Positions 1 through 7,485 of a stretch of DNA of 64,000 nucleotides are shown here, piece by piece. The notes below the pieces were generated by a model that had not been told where the DNA came from, searched no databases, and worked only from the letters and a program-made list of their open reading frames with translations. Position 1 is the first letter of the stretch. Each line of letters opens with the position of its first letter. A program made the position numbers and the translations under genes. The stretch is from an uncultured Christensenellaceae bacterium (GTDB lineage: Bacteria; Bacillota; Clostridia; Christensenellales; Borkfalkiaceae), in the NCBI GenBank assembly GCA_910587005.1, contig CAJULB010000002.1, forward strand, positions 310,001-374,000, given 5' to 3'.

Positions 1-2
1 AA

Positions 3-3000
3 AAATCAAAGGTCAATCCCAAGGTTGCACAGCTTGATAAGGTTCAGCTTAAAGTTATAATTTCGCCCGAAAACGATAAAGTTCACGCAGAGTTTTACGC
101 CGACAATATCCAGCGTTTTGCGTTTGACGGCGCGGGCAACGACGTTGAAACAGACCTCAACGCTTTGCAGGACGGAATTGCTTATCAGGGCGGAAGCATA
201 GGCTATAACTGTTTCAGCGCAAAGGTTGCGTTCAACGATATATATTCGGGGGCGAGCGACTATTCCTACTATACCGAGCTGTACCGCCAGCAATACCATT
301 TTTCGCAGTATGCGCACTGGAATAACGACCCCAACGGACTTGTTTATTACAACGGCTGGTATCATTTGTATTATCAGACTCACCCGTTCAGCAATTATTG
401 GAGCGATATGTACTGGGGCCATGCAAGAAGCCGCGATTTGGTGCATTGGCAGCATCTTCCTATTTGTCTTTTCCCCGATACCGATTTTGACGGACGGGAA
501 AAAGACGGATATATGTGGTCGGGTTCGGCAATGGTATATCACGCAGGCGACAGCGCGGCGGTTGACGCGCTTAACTGGTACCCCAACGGCAACGGCACGG
601 GGCTTATAGCTTTCTATACCCGCGACGGAGTAATGCAGGACCAGGTTATTATGTCAAGCGACGACGGAGGAATTACCTGGACTAAGCGCAAGCTTATTCC
701 ACAGACCGTTGCAACCGCGCCCGATGGCATAAATGGCAAAAACGACTGCCGCGACCCCAAAGTTTTTCCCGTTAAAAAGGGTACGGACGGTAAAACAACA
801 CTGTGGGGCATGGCGCTTACGGGTATGCAATCCTTTAACGTATGGTTTTTGCAGTCTGAGGATTTGCTTAACTGGACTTATGCGGGCGGATTTAAAGCCG
901 AAGGCGTAAAAGCCGAGTGCCCCGACGTGGTAACTTTAACCGCCGACGATAACACCGTACACAATGTGCTTACGCTGACGGGGCGCAGCTATATAGTAGG
1001 CGAAATAACCTACGACGACAGCGAGCGGAAAATCAAGTTCTGCGATTTGAACGGCAACGATTTAAGCGGTTTGGATACCGTTCCCGTACAGAATATGGAT
1101 TACGGTCCCGATTCTTATGCTGCGCAGAGTTATTATATCGACGATAAAGCAAGCGAATTTTACGGCAAAACCGTTTCGGTAAGCTGGTTCAGCGGAGTTC
1201 CCGGAGCGCCGGCTTCAATTGAAAGCGGTTTGCTTGCCGACGCGCGTAAGGTGTGGAACGGCGGTGGAATGACGATACCCGTGGAATGGGGGTTAAAGAA
1301 AACGGACATCGGTTACGTGCTGACGCAAACTCCGATAGTAAAGAGCGCAGAGGGCTTTAAAGCAATCAAAACTCAGGCATATGCCGGCGCCGATTTGGAT
1401 TTGACGACGGAAAGTGAAAATATCCTTGCCGGCGTAAACGGGCATTGCCTTGAAATAGAAGCGGAAATAATCAATCCAGATAACGCCGCGGTATACTTCC
1501 GCATCAATATGAATTCCAAAGAGTATACCGAAATCGGCTGGAACGCAGAGGACGGATATTACGTTGACCGTACTCATACTGCGGACGCGGGGCTGTCAAT
1601 GAACAACTATCGCGTAAAATATACGTCGGGCGCGTGCGGAGAGGGCAGACAGACCTTCTATATTCTTTCCGATAACGGCGGTGTGGAGGTTTTCTGCGGG
1701 GATTTCGCAATTCCCTTCTATGTGCTTACATTTGCGTCGCCGTATGCGCAGAAGGCTTCTTTTGTTGCGGAGGGTAATGTAACGGTAAGTAAAATCAAAG
1801 TAAACAATATCGGTAACGTCTGGCGCACGGAGGACGCGCAGGAGGGCGAAACCGTGCTCTACGTTGAAAGCGAAAACGTGGAGCTTGACAAAACGCTTAC
1901 CGCTTCAAAAGAGATTACCGTTTATTCGACCTCCGGCGGAGAAATGGAATGGGCGGTTGAAAGCGGTGAAGAGGTTGTATCGGTTGAAAAAACCGAACAC
2001 GGCGCAAAATTAACGGCGCTTTCTGCGGGCGCGGCAACGGTTTCCGTTTCCTGCGGGAACGCGGTTAAAAATATAAACGTCACCGTTTATGACGGAACGG
2101 TTGAAAGCGATATAAGCTTTAATTCAGACGGAATTGTTTCTGGCAACTGGTTTGTTGCGCAAGACGGACTGCTGGGCGTTCAGTCGGCTGGCGACGGATT
2201 TATTCTTTCGGAAAACAGCGCGGATAACTTCATATATTCGGCAAGGTTCAGCCTTTCGGGCGCGGCCGCCGCAATCGTATTCCGCGCAAAAGCGGATATG
2301 TCCGACTATCTTATCGCAAACTACGATAACAACGGCAAAATAGTAAAATTATGGTCGCCCCGCGGACAGATAGCAAGCGCTTCGGTTAACGGTATAAACG
2401 TAGAAGATATAACTTTAAAGGTCAGGGCAAAGGGCGATAACGTGCGCGTGTATATCAACGAAAACGAGGTTATCAACGCGACGCTTGCCGAAGCCGAGCC
2501 TAAGGAAGGGCTTTTCGGACTTAACAGCTGTGCGGCGCGCACAACCTTTAAAGCGATAATGTTTATAACGGATAGTTACACATATTCGGGGGGCAATCTC
2601 AGCATAAAGGGCGAAACAAGTCAGGCAGTAACGGCGCTTTACAACCGTACTGCGGGCAACGTAAAGATAAATCCCGCTTTTTATACGGTTAACGGCAGAA
2701 CGCTTGAAATTTCTCAATCGTACTTCCGGACGCTTAAATCGGCGGGAACTTACAGCTTTACGGCTGTGGGGGCGAAAACTTCGTTCGACTTCGACGTTAC
2801 CGTTTCGGAAGCGCCCTTAACACAGCTTACCGACCTCACCGTTGACAGCGGCTGCAACGCGGTAATTTATACGGGCAACATAACCGTAAGCTCGGTTACG
2901 CTGAACGGCGTTGCGCTTACGGACGGGTATTTTGTAAAAGACGGTATGCTTACCATAAGCAGTGAAAAGCTTTCCGCGGGCAAAAACACCGTTATAATCA

Positions 3001-3182
3001 ACGGCGGAACGAGCGTAACGGTCAGCGTTAACAAAGCGGCAACGGCGGCAAATTCCAAAAACAATACGGCGCTGATAGTTTCGCTTTCGGTCGCGGGCGG
3101 CGTGCTTGCGCTGGGCGGAGCGGCTGCTGCGGCAACTATTTTACTTATGAGGAGGAAAAAGGCGAATGGCGGCGACAATTAA
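3..3182 (+). CDS. Cell-surface GH32 fructan hydrolase, 5' end outside window
   Basis: The reading frame is open from base 3, so the gene starts before the window and 1059 residues are visible. Numbering from base 3, the GH32 five-bladed propeller shows WNNDPNG (nucleophile Asp109), CRDP (Asp251) and AECP (acid/base Glu305). These three acidic motifs define the family, which hydrolyses beta-fructofuranosyl bonds in inulin, levan or sucrose. After the GH32 beta-sandwich come a Big2-like Ig domain (about 625-690), a LamG-like segment (about 695-855) and more beta-rich modules. A C-terminal membrane helix followed by RRKK ends the protein, and no LPXTG is seen, so it is probably anchored by the helix. 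An internal TTG at 165 could be mistaken for the start but would cut into the sequence leading to the catalytic domain. Its end overlaps the LacI gene. Inulin versus levan specificity cannot be read from sequence. Confidence 0.93.
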   Translation, partial: KSKVNPKVAQLDKVQLKVIISPENDKVHAEFYADNIQRFAFDGAGNDVETDLNALQDGIAYQGGSIGYNCFSAKVAFNDIYSGASDYSYYTELYRQQYHFSQYAHWNNDPNGLVYYNGWYHLYYQTHPFSNYWSDMYWGHARSRDLVHWQHLPICLFPDTDFDGREKDGYMWSGSAMVYHAGDSAAVDALNWYPNGNGTGLIAFYTRDGVMQDQVIMSSDDGGITWTKRKLIPQTVATAPDGINGKNDCRDPKVFPVKKGTDGKTTLWGMALTGMQSFNVWFLQSEDLLNWTYAGGFKAEGVKAECPDVVTLTADDNTVHNVLTLTGRSYIVGEITYDDSERKIKFCDLNGNDLSGLDTVPVQNMDYGPDSYAAQSYYIDDKASEFYGKTVSVSWFSGVPGAPASIESGLLADARKVWNGGGMTIPVEWGLKKTDIGYVLTQTPIVKSAEGFKAIKTQAYAGADLDLTTESENILAGVNGHCLEIEAEIINPDNAAVYFRINMNSKEYTEIGWNAEDGYYVDRTHTADAGLSMNNYRVKYTSGACGEGRQTFYILSDNGGVEVFCGDFAIPFYVLTFASPYAQKASFVAEGNVTVSKIKVNNIGNVWRTEDAQEGETVLYVESENVELDKTLTASKEITVYSTSGGEMEWAVESGEEVVSVEKTEHGAKLTALSAGAATVSVSCGNAVKNINVTVYDGTVESDISFNSDGIVSGNWFVAQDGLLGVQSAGDGFILSENSADNFIYSARFSLSGAAAAIVFRAKADMSDYLIANYDNNGKIVKLWSPRGQIASASVNGINVEDITLKVRAKGDNVRVYINENEVINATLAEAEPKEGLFGLNSCAARTTFKAIMFITDSYTYSGGNLSIKGETSQAVTALYNRTAGNVKINPAFYTVNGRTLEISQSYFRTLKSAGTYSFTAVGAKTSFDFDVTVSEAPLTQLTDLTVDSGCNAVIYTGNITVSSVTLNGVALTDGYFVKDGMLTISSEKLSAGKNTVIINGGTSVTVSVNKAATAANSKNNTALIVSLSVAGGVLALGGAAAAATILLMRRKKANGGDN

Positions 3183-4137
3183 GGACGTTGCGGAGTTTGC
3201 GGGCGTAGGCATAGGCACCGTTTCAAGGGTTATCAACGAGGAAAAGTCGGTTAAGCCCGCCACCCGCGAAAGGGTAAAAAACGCTATGTCCGTCTTGCAG
3301 TTTTCACCCAACAAAATGGCGTCTAAACTGCGTAAAAACGAAACCCGCAACATTGCGCTGCTTGTGCCCGTAATAAACCATCCGTTTTTTGCAAAGCTTG
3401 CGTATTACGTAGAGGACGAGGCGGATAGATATGGCTATTCGGTCATTTTGGTGTCCTCTCAGCAGCGCGTGCAGAAGGAAACGGACATAATAGACAGAAT
3501 TCACCGCAGAGAGGTGGACGGCGCGGTATTCGTTACCCACTTCGCGCATAGCGCAGAGGAGCTTAAAGACTGTCCGATAGTTTCTATCGACCGCTTTTTC
3601 GGCGAGGGAATACCTTACGTAACTTCGGATAACTATAACGCAACCTGTACCGCGATAGAGTTTTTAATGCAAAAGGGCTGTAAAAGTATAGGTTATATAG
3701 GCTCTAAACCCCTTGTTTCCTCAGAGGTTATGGAAAGGGAAAGGGCGTATAAGGACACTATGGCAAAGCACGGCTTGCCCGTGCAGGCGGTAAACGAGGT
3801 TATAATGCACGGCGACGAAACCGAGCTTGTAAATTCGTTTCTGGAAAAATATCCCGACCTTGACGGAGTGTTCGCTTCCGGCTATTCGCTGGCGCAATCG
3901 CTGTACGACGCGCTGTTGCGGAGCGGAAAGCGTATACCCGAAGATATTCAGCTTGTTTCTTACGACGGCGCGTTCGGACAGTGGAACAACAACGGCTTGC
4001 TGACCTGCGTTGAACAGCCCATTGAAGAAATGGCGAGGGAAGTAGTTCATCTGCTTATCAAAAAAATTAAGGGCGAGCCTGCCGAAATTAGGACGGAGCT
4101 GAAAACGGCGTTCGTAGTAGGCGCAACCACAAAATAA
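3166..4137 (+). CDS. LacI/GalR-family transcriptional regulator of the fructan locus
   Basis: This 323-residue protein begins ATIKDVAEFAGVGIGTVSRV, the classic LacI helix-turn-helix and hinge entry (about residues 2-50). A periplasmic-binding-like sensor domain follows (about 60-323), with NIALLVPVINHPFF at its start. Such regulators are usually repressors released by a sugar or sugar phosphate. It starts inside the end of the GH32 gene with a 17-nt overlap and a good GAGGA ribosome site, and it precedes the ABC genes, so it most likely senses a fructan breakdown product and controls this locus. The 24-bp dyad just downstream is a possible operator. The ligand is unknown. Confidence 0.92.
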   Translation: MAATIKDVAEFAGVGIGTVSRVINEEKSVKPATRERVKNAMSVLQFSPNKMASKLRKNETRNIALLVPVINHPFFAKLAYYVEDEADRYGYSVILVSSQQRVQKETDIIDRIHRREVDGAVFVTHFAHSAEELKDCPIVSIDRFFGEGIPYVTSDNYNATCTAIEFLMQKGCKSIGYIGSKPLVSSEVMERERAYKDTMAKHGLPVQAVNEVIMHGDETELVNSFLEKYPDLDGVFASGYSLAQSLYDALLRSGKRIPEDIQLVSYDGAFGQWNNNGLLTCVEQPIEEMAREVVHLLIKKIKGEPAEIRTELKTAFVVGATTK

Positions 4138-4143
4138 ATTTTC

Positions 4144-4162
4144 GGGCGTTTTTTTAACGCCC
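4144..4162 (+). terminator. Short hairpin after the LacI gene
   Basis: GGGCGTT and AACGCCC can pair around a T5 loop, 6 nt after the regulator's stop codon. No T-run follows, so it is at best a weak or partial terminator between the regulator and the ABC operon. Confidence 0.35.
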
Positions 4163-4163
4163 C

Positions 4164-4187
4164 TTGTATAGCGATTTCGCTATACAA
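4164..4187. promoter_or_regulatory. 24-bp perfect dyad, candidate operator
   Basis: TTGTATAGCGA and TCGCTATACAA form perfect 11-bp arms separated by two bases. The dyad lies between the LacI gene and the sugar-binding lipoprotein gene, where an operator for that regulator would be expected. It could instead act as an RNA hairpin, but the short loop and lack of a following T-run argue against a terminator. A convincing promoter could not be placed beside it. Confidence 0.45.
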
Positions 4188-4240
4188 AAAATCTTTAATA
4201 GTAAAAAAACGGCTTTTGCCGAGATAAGGAGTAAATAAAA

Positions 4241-5551
4241 ATGAAAAAAATATTCAAAGCGATTTCGATGCTGGCGCTTACTTCCGTTATGGCTTGCGGT
4301 ATTGCCGCGTGCGGAGGCGGCGACAACGGCGAGGTGGACAGTTCGGGCAATACGATTGTAAAAATAATGTTCCACGTAGACGAAAAATCTACCGAGGGGC
4401 AGGCTTACAAAAAGAGAATTGACGCCTTCAACACCGCTTACAAGGACAAAAAAATAAAGGCTTCCGCAACTTATAAGGCGCGTACGGCAGGAGCTTCGAG
4501 TTATGAAACCGAACTTAATCTTTTGAAGACGGAGGGAACCTTGCCCGACATTATAACGTTCGACGCGCCCAACTGTGCTTCCTATGCGCAATCCAAATAT
4601 CTGTACGATATTTCCTCGCTTGTTCCGCAGGACATTCAGGACGACTTTCTGTCGCTGAACAAGTACGACGGCAAGCTTTACGGACTTCCCATACAGGAAT
4701 CGAGCGCAGGCTTCTACTACAACAAAAAGATTTTCAGGGACGCTAATATAGACGTTTCTTCGTACACCGTTGAAAACCCGTGGACGTTCGACCAGTTCAA
4801 ACAGGTTTGCGCGCAAATCAAAGCTTCCGGCAAAACCGCCGTGGATATGCGCATGGACGCAACAAAGGACGAAACGGCAACCTATCTTTTGTATCCGTTT
4901 ATCTATGCGTCAGGCGGTTCGTTTGCTTCCGATGACGGTTACACCGCAACGGGTTATTTCGATTCCGCCGCATCGCAGAACGGTTTCCGGTTTTTAAAAG
5001 ACCTTATTGATAACGAGTACACGTCGTATGCGATAGGGGCTACCGATTTCTTCACCGGCAAAGTGGGTATGTATCTTTCTTCCGGCTGGACTATTCCCGA
5101 CCTTGACAATAAGTACAAAGATACTTTTGCAAGCCGCGACGACTGGGGGCTGTTGCCTTATCCGCAGGGCGTTGCGAAGGCGAGCGCAACGGGAAGCTGG
5201 TGCTTCGGCATAACCGACAACAACCGCAAGGACAAATCTGCCGCAAAAGAGCTTTTGCTTTGGCTTACTTCAACCGAAAGCTCGGAAGCGATTACCGCCG
5301 CAACGGGTATGATTGCCGCACGCAAATCGGTAAATAAAAACTATGCGCCGGGCTCTCCCGAAGAAGTGCTTTTAAAGCAGTTACAGCTTACCGGCACGGC
5401 GCGTCCTTCAACGGTAGCTTATCCCACTTTTTCAATCTGTTTTAATCAGGTAATCGCCCACCTTCAAAACGAAAATCTGGCAGGAACGCTGAGTGCGCAG
5501 ACCAAATCGTTACAGACGGAAATGAACAGGCTTAAAAATTTAAAGGGCTAA
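4241..5551 (+). CDS. Sugar ABC transporter substrate-binding lipoprotein
   Basis: A 436-residue family-1 extracellular solute-binding protein. The N-terminus (MKKIFKA, then hydrophobic, then GIAAC at residues 20-24) is a lipoprotein signal, so Cys24 should be the lipidated residue. The mature protein has the two-lobe pattern of the MalE/UgpB group, with TLPDIITFDAPN and YGLPIQESSAGFYYNKKIF as recognisable family segments. An AAGGAG site precedes the ATG. Two permease genes follow immediately, and the surrounding GH32 genes suggest short fructo-oligosaccharides as ligands, which is inference. No cognate ATPase is nearby; a shared UgpC/MsmK-type ATPase elsewhere is likely. Confidence 0.93.
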   Translation: MKKIFKAISMLALTSVMACGIAACGGGDNGEVDSSGNTIVKIMFHVDEKSTEGQAYKKRIDAFNTAYKDKKIKASATYKARTAGASSYETELNLLKTEGTLPDIITFDAPNCASYAQSKYLYDISSLVPQDIQDDFLSLNKYDGKLYGLPIQESSAGFYYNKKIFRDANIDVSSYTVENPWTFDQFKQVCAQIKASGKTAVDMRMDATKDETATYLLYPFIYASGGSFASDDGYTATGYFDSAASQNGFRFLKDLIDNEYTSYAIGATDFFTGKVGMYLSSGWTIPDLDNKYKDTFASRDDWGLLPYPQGVAKASATGSWCFGITDNNRKDKSAAKELLLWLTSTESSEAITAATGMIAARKSVNKNYAPGSPEEVLLKQLQLTGTARPSTVAYPTFSICFNQVIAHLQNENLAGTLSAQTKSLQTEMNRLKNLKG

Positions 5552-5577
5552 AAAAATAATAAATCCAGGGGGCAAAA

Positions 5578-6549
5578 ATGGCGGTTTCAACGCTGATAAT
5601 TTTAGCTGTATTCTTCGCGGTCTTTCTGGGGCTTGCGGTATTGGATATAGTAATGTCGAAAAAGAAAAACCAAAAATACCGCGTGCGTTCTTCGGCAACG
5701 GCGTATTTAATGCTGTTGCCCGCGGCGGTGCTGGCTTTTCTGTTTATATTGCTGCCTATACTTTATTCGCTTGGTTACGCGTTTACCAACTATTATCTTT
5801 TAACGCCGAACGATATAAAGTTTATCGGCTTTGATAACTTTGTAAACGTTTTCAAGGAAATAGGCGAAAAGGGCACGTTATACCACGCGATAATAAACAC
5901 GCTTATTTTCGTCGTCGGGGTAGTGCCCCTGCAGATAGGTATGGCGTTGGGGCTTGCGCTTTTTACCAACCGTAAAGTGCGCGGAGTAAAAATTTTCAAG
6001 GTTTGCTTTTTTGCGCCCGTAGTTATTTCGCTAAGCGTAACCTCGTTTTTGTGGCTGCAAATTCTTTCTCCCTCGGAAACGGGACTTTTAAACTCGTTTT
6101 TAGGGCTTTTCGGCGCGAAACCGCACGACTGGCTGCGCGACCCCAACACCGCAATGCTCTGTATAATCATTTTAAGCGCGTGGCAGGGCTGCGGCTATCA
6201 GATGCTTATATTTACGTCCGGCTTGTCAAATATACGCAACGACTTGTACGAAGCGGCGGCTCTCGACGGCGCTAACGCATGGCAGAAGTTCAAAACCGTA
6301 ACGTGGCCGGGACTGAGGTCAACGTTCGTATATATCATAATAACGGTGTTTATAGGCGCGTGCAGAGTAATGACCCAGCCTATGCTTATGACGGGCTATC
6401 AGGACCATACCGTAACGCTCAGCTACTATATGTATACGCAGGGCTATACATACCGCTGGGTAGGTTATTCCTCGGCGGTGGCGCTTATTATGACAATCGT
6501 CATAGGCACGATAACGCTTATCCAGCGCCGTGTGTTCAGGGAGAAATAA
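5578..6549 (+). CDS. Sugar ABC transporter permease (MalF/UgpA type)
   Basis: A 323-residue inner-membrane permease with about seven hydrophobic segments, the first ending before SKKKNQKYR and the second starting AYLMLLPAAVLAFL. The EAA loop that docks the ATPase is visible as EAAALDGANAWQKF, with the following TWPGL. It lies 26 nt after the binding-protein gene with an AGGGGG ribosome site, and only 2 nt separate it from the next permease, so the three form one transport operon. The extra N-terminal helix before the core is common in the MalF-like partner of these pairs. Confidence 0.93.
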   Translation: MAVSTLIILAVFFAVFLGLAVLDIVMSKKKNQKYRVRSSATAYLMLLPAAVLAFLFILLPILYSLGYAFTNYYLLTPNDIKFIGFDNFVNVFKEIGEKGTLYHAIINTLIFVVGVVPLQIGMALGLALFTNRKVRGVKIFKVCFFAPVVISLSVTSFLWLQILSPSETGLLNSFLGLFGAKPHDWLRDPNTAMLCIIILSAWQGCGYQMLIFTSGLSNIRNDLYEAAALDGANAWQKFKTVTWPGLRSTFVYIIITVFIGACRVMTQPMLMTGYQDHTVTLSYYMYTQGYTYRWVGYSSAVALIMTIVIGTITLIQRRVFREK

Positions 6550-6551
6550 TT

Positions 6552-7478
6552 ATGAAAGCGAAAATTCTGGAAGTTGACGGAAAATCCGTACCCTTAAACA
6601 ACCGCCTTACGGGTAAAAGAATTACAAAAGAAGTTATCTACTACCTGTGCGGAATAGTACTTTCGTTGTTGTTTTTATTCCCCATAATTTATATGCTTGC
6701 CACTTCCACCAAAAGCGAATCGGCATACGCGGCAAGCGCGGGCAGTCTGGCAATGTTTTTGCCCGACTTCGCGCATCTGGGCACTATGTTCGACAACTAC
6801 GGAAGCGTTCTTACGAATTACAGCATATGGAAATACGCGCTTAACAGCTTGTTATATGCGGTTATAGTAATCGTTTTAAACATTCTTGTTAACGGCCTTG
6901 CGGGTTACGTTATGGCAAAAATGCATTTCCCCGGCAAACGGCTGTTTTCGGCGCTGATAATCTTTCTTATTATCGTGCCTGTGGAAACTTCTATAATCCC
7001 GCTTTATTCCATTGTAAAAATAATGCTCGGGTTAAAGCAAACGGCGTCTGTTCTCGGCATAATTCTTCCCGCAACGATAAGCATATTCAACGTATTTCTG
7101 TTTATGCAGTTTTTTGCCGGTATCCCCAAAGAGTACGAGGAGGCGGCAAGGCTTGACGGTTCAAGTACGCTTGGTATTTTCTTCAAAGTAATTTTACCGC
7201 TTTCAAAGCCCATTATAGCAACCGTTGCGGTATTCTGCTTTATCGGCGTGTGGAACGACTATCTTTGGCCGTCGATGATTTTACCGCAGGCGGGCGAGGG
7301 GGAATGGCCGCTTATGCCTATACAGGCGGCGCTGACGACCATACAGAGTATGGAGGGTATAACCACGGGTGAAATTATGGCTTCGCTTGTAATTACGAGT
7401 ATTCCCATATTCATTATTTACGTTGCGGCGCAGAAATATATCGTGCAGGGCTTCGGCTCTGCGGGGCTTAAAATGTGA
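6552..7478 (+). CDS. Sugar ABC transporter permease (MalG/UgpE type)
   Basis: A 308-residue MalG-like permease. The start chosen is the ATG giving MKAKILEVDGKSV; the frame is open for another 91 codons upstream, but that part overlaps the preceding permease and is not membrane-like. The EAA loop reads EEAARLDGSSTLGIFF with VILPLSKP after it, and the C-terminus has the usual YIVQGFGSAGLKM ending of this family. It forms the heterodimeric channel with the preceding permease and is followed 7 nt later by a GH32 lipoprotein, which ties import to extracellular fructan cleavage. Confidence 0.93.
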   Translation: MKAKILEVDGKSVPLNNRLTGKRITKEVIYYLCGIVLSLLFLFPIIYMLATSTKSESAYAASAGSLAMFLPDFAHLGTMFDNYGSVLTNYSIWKYALNSLLYAVIVIVLNILVNGLAGYVMAKMHFPGKRLFSALIIFLIIVPVETSIIPLYSIVKIMLGLKQTASVLGIILPATISIFNVFLFMQFFAGIPKEYEEAARLDGSSTLGIFFKVILPLSKPIIATVAVFCFIGVWNDYLWPSMILPQAGEGEWPLMPIQAALTTIQSMEGITTGEIMASLVITSIPIFIIYVAAQKYIVQGFGSAGLKM

Positions 7479-7485
7479 GGATAAT

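Noticed and set aside
3060..3180. LPXTG sortase signal at the end of the surface GH32
   Set aside because: The C-terminus has a hydrophobic helix and RRKK but no LPXTG or close variant before it, so sortase anchoring is not supported.
165..3182. Start of the first GH32 gene at the internal TTG (165)
   Set aside because: The frame is open to base 3 with protein-like sequence (VIISPENDKVHAEFYADN), so the gene is cut by the window edge and does not begin at 165.
6279..6551. 91-codon N-terminal extension of the second fructan permease
   Set aside because: Overlaps the preceding permease in another frame and is not membrane-like. The ATG at 6552 directly follows the previous stop codon and starts a normal MalG-type protein.
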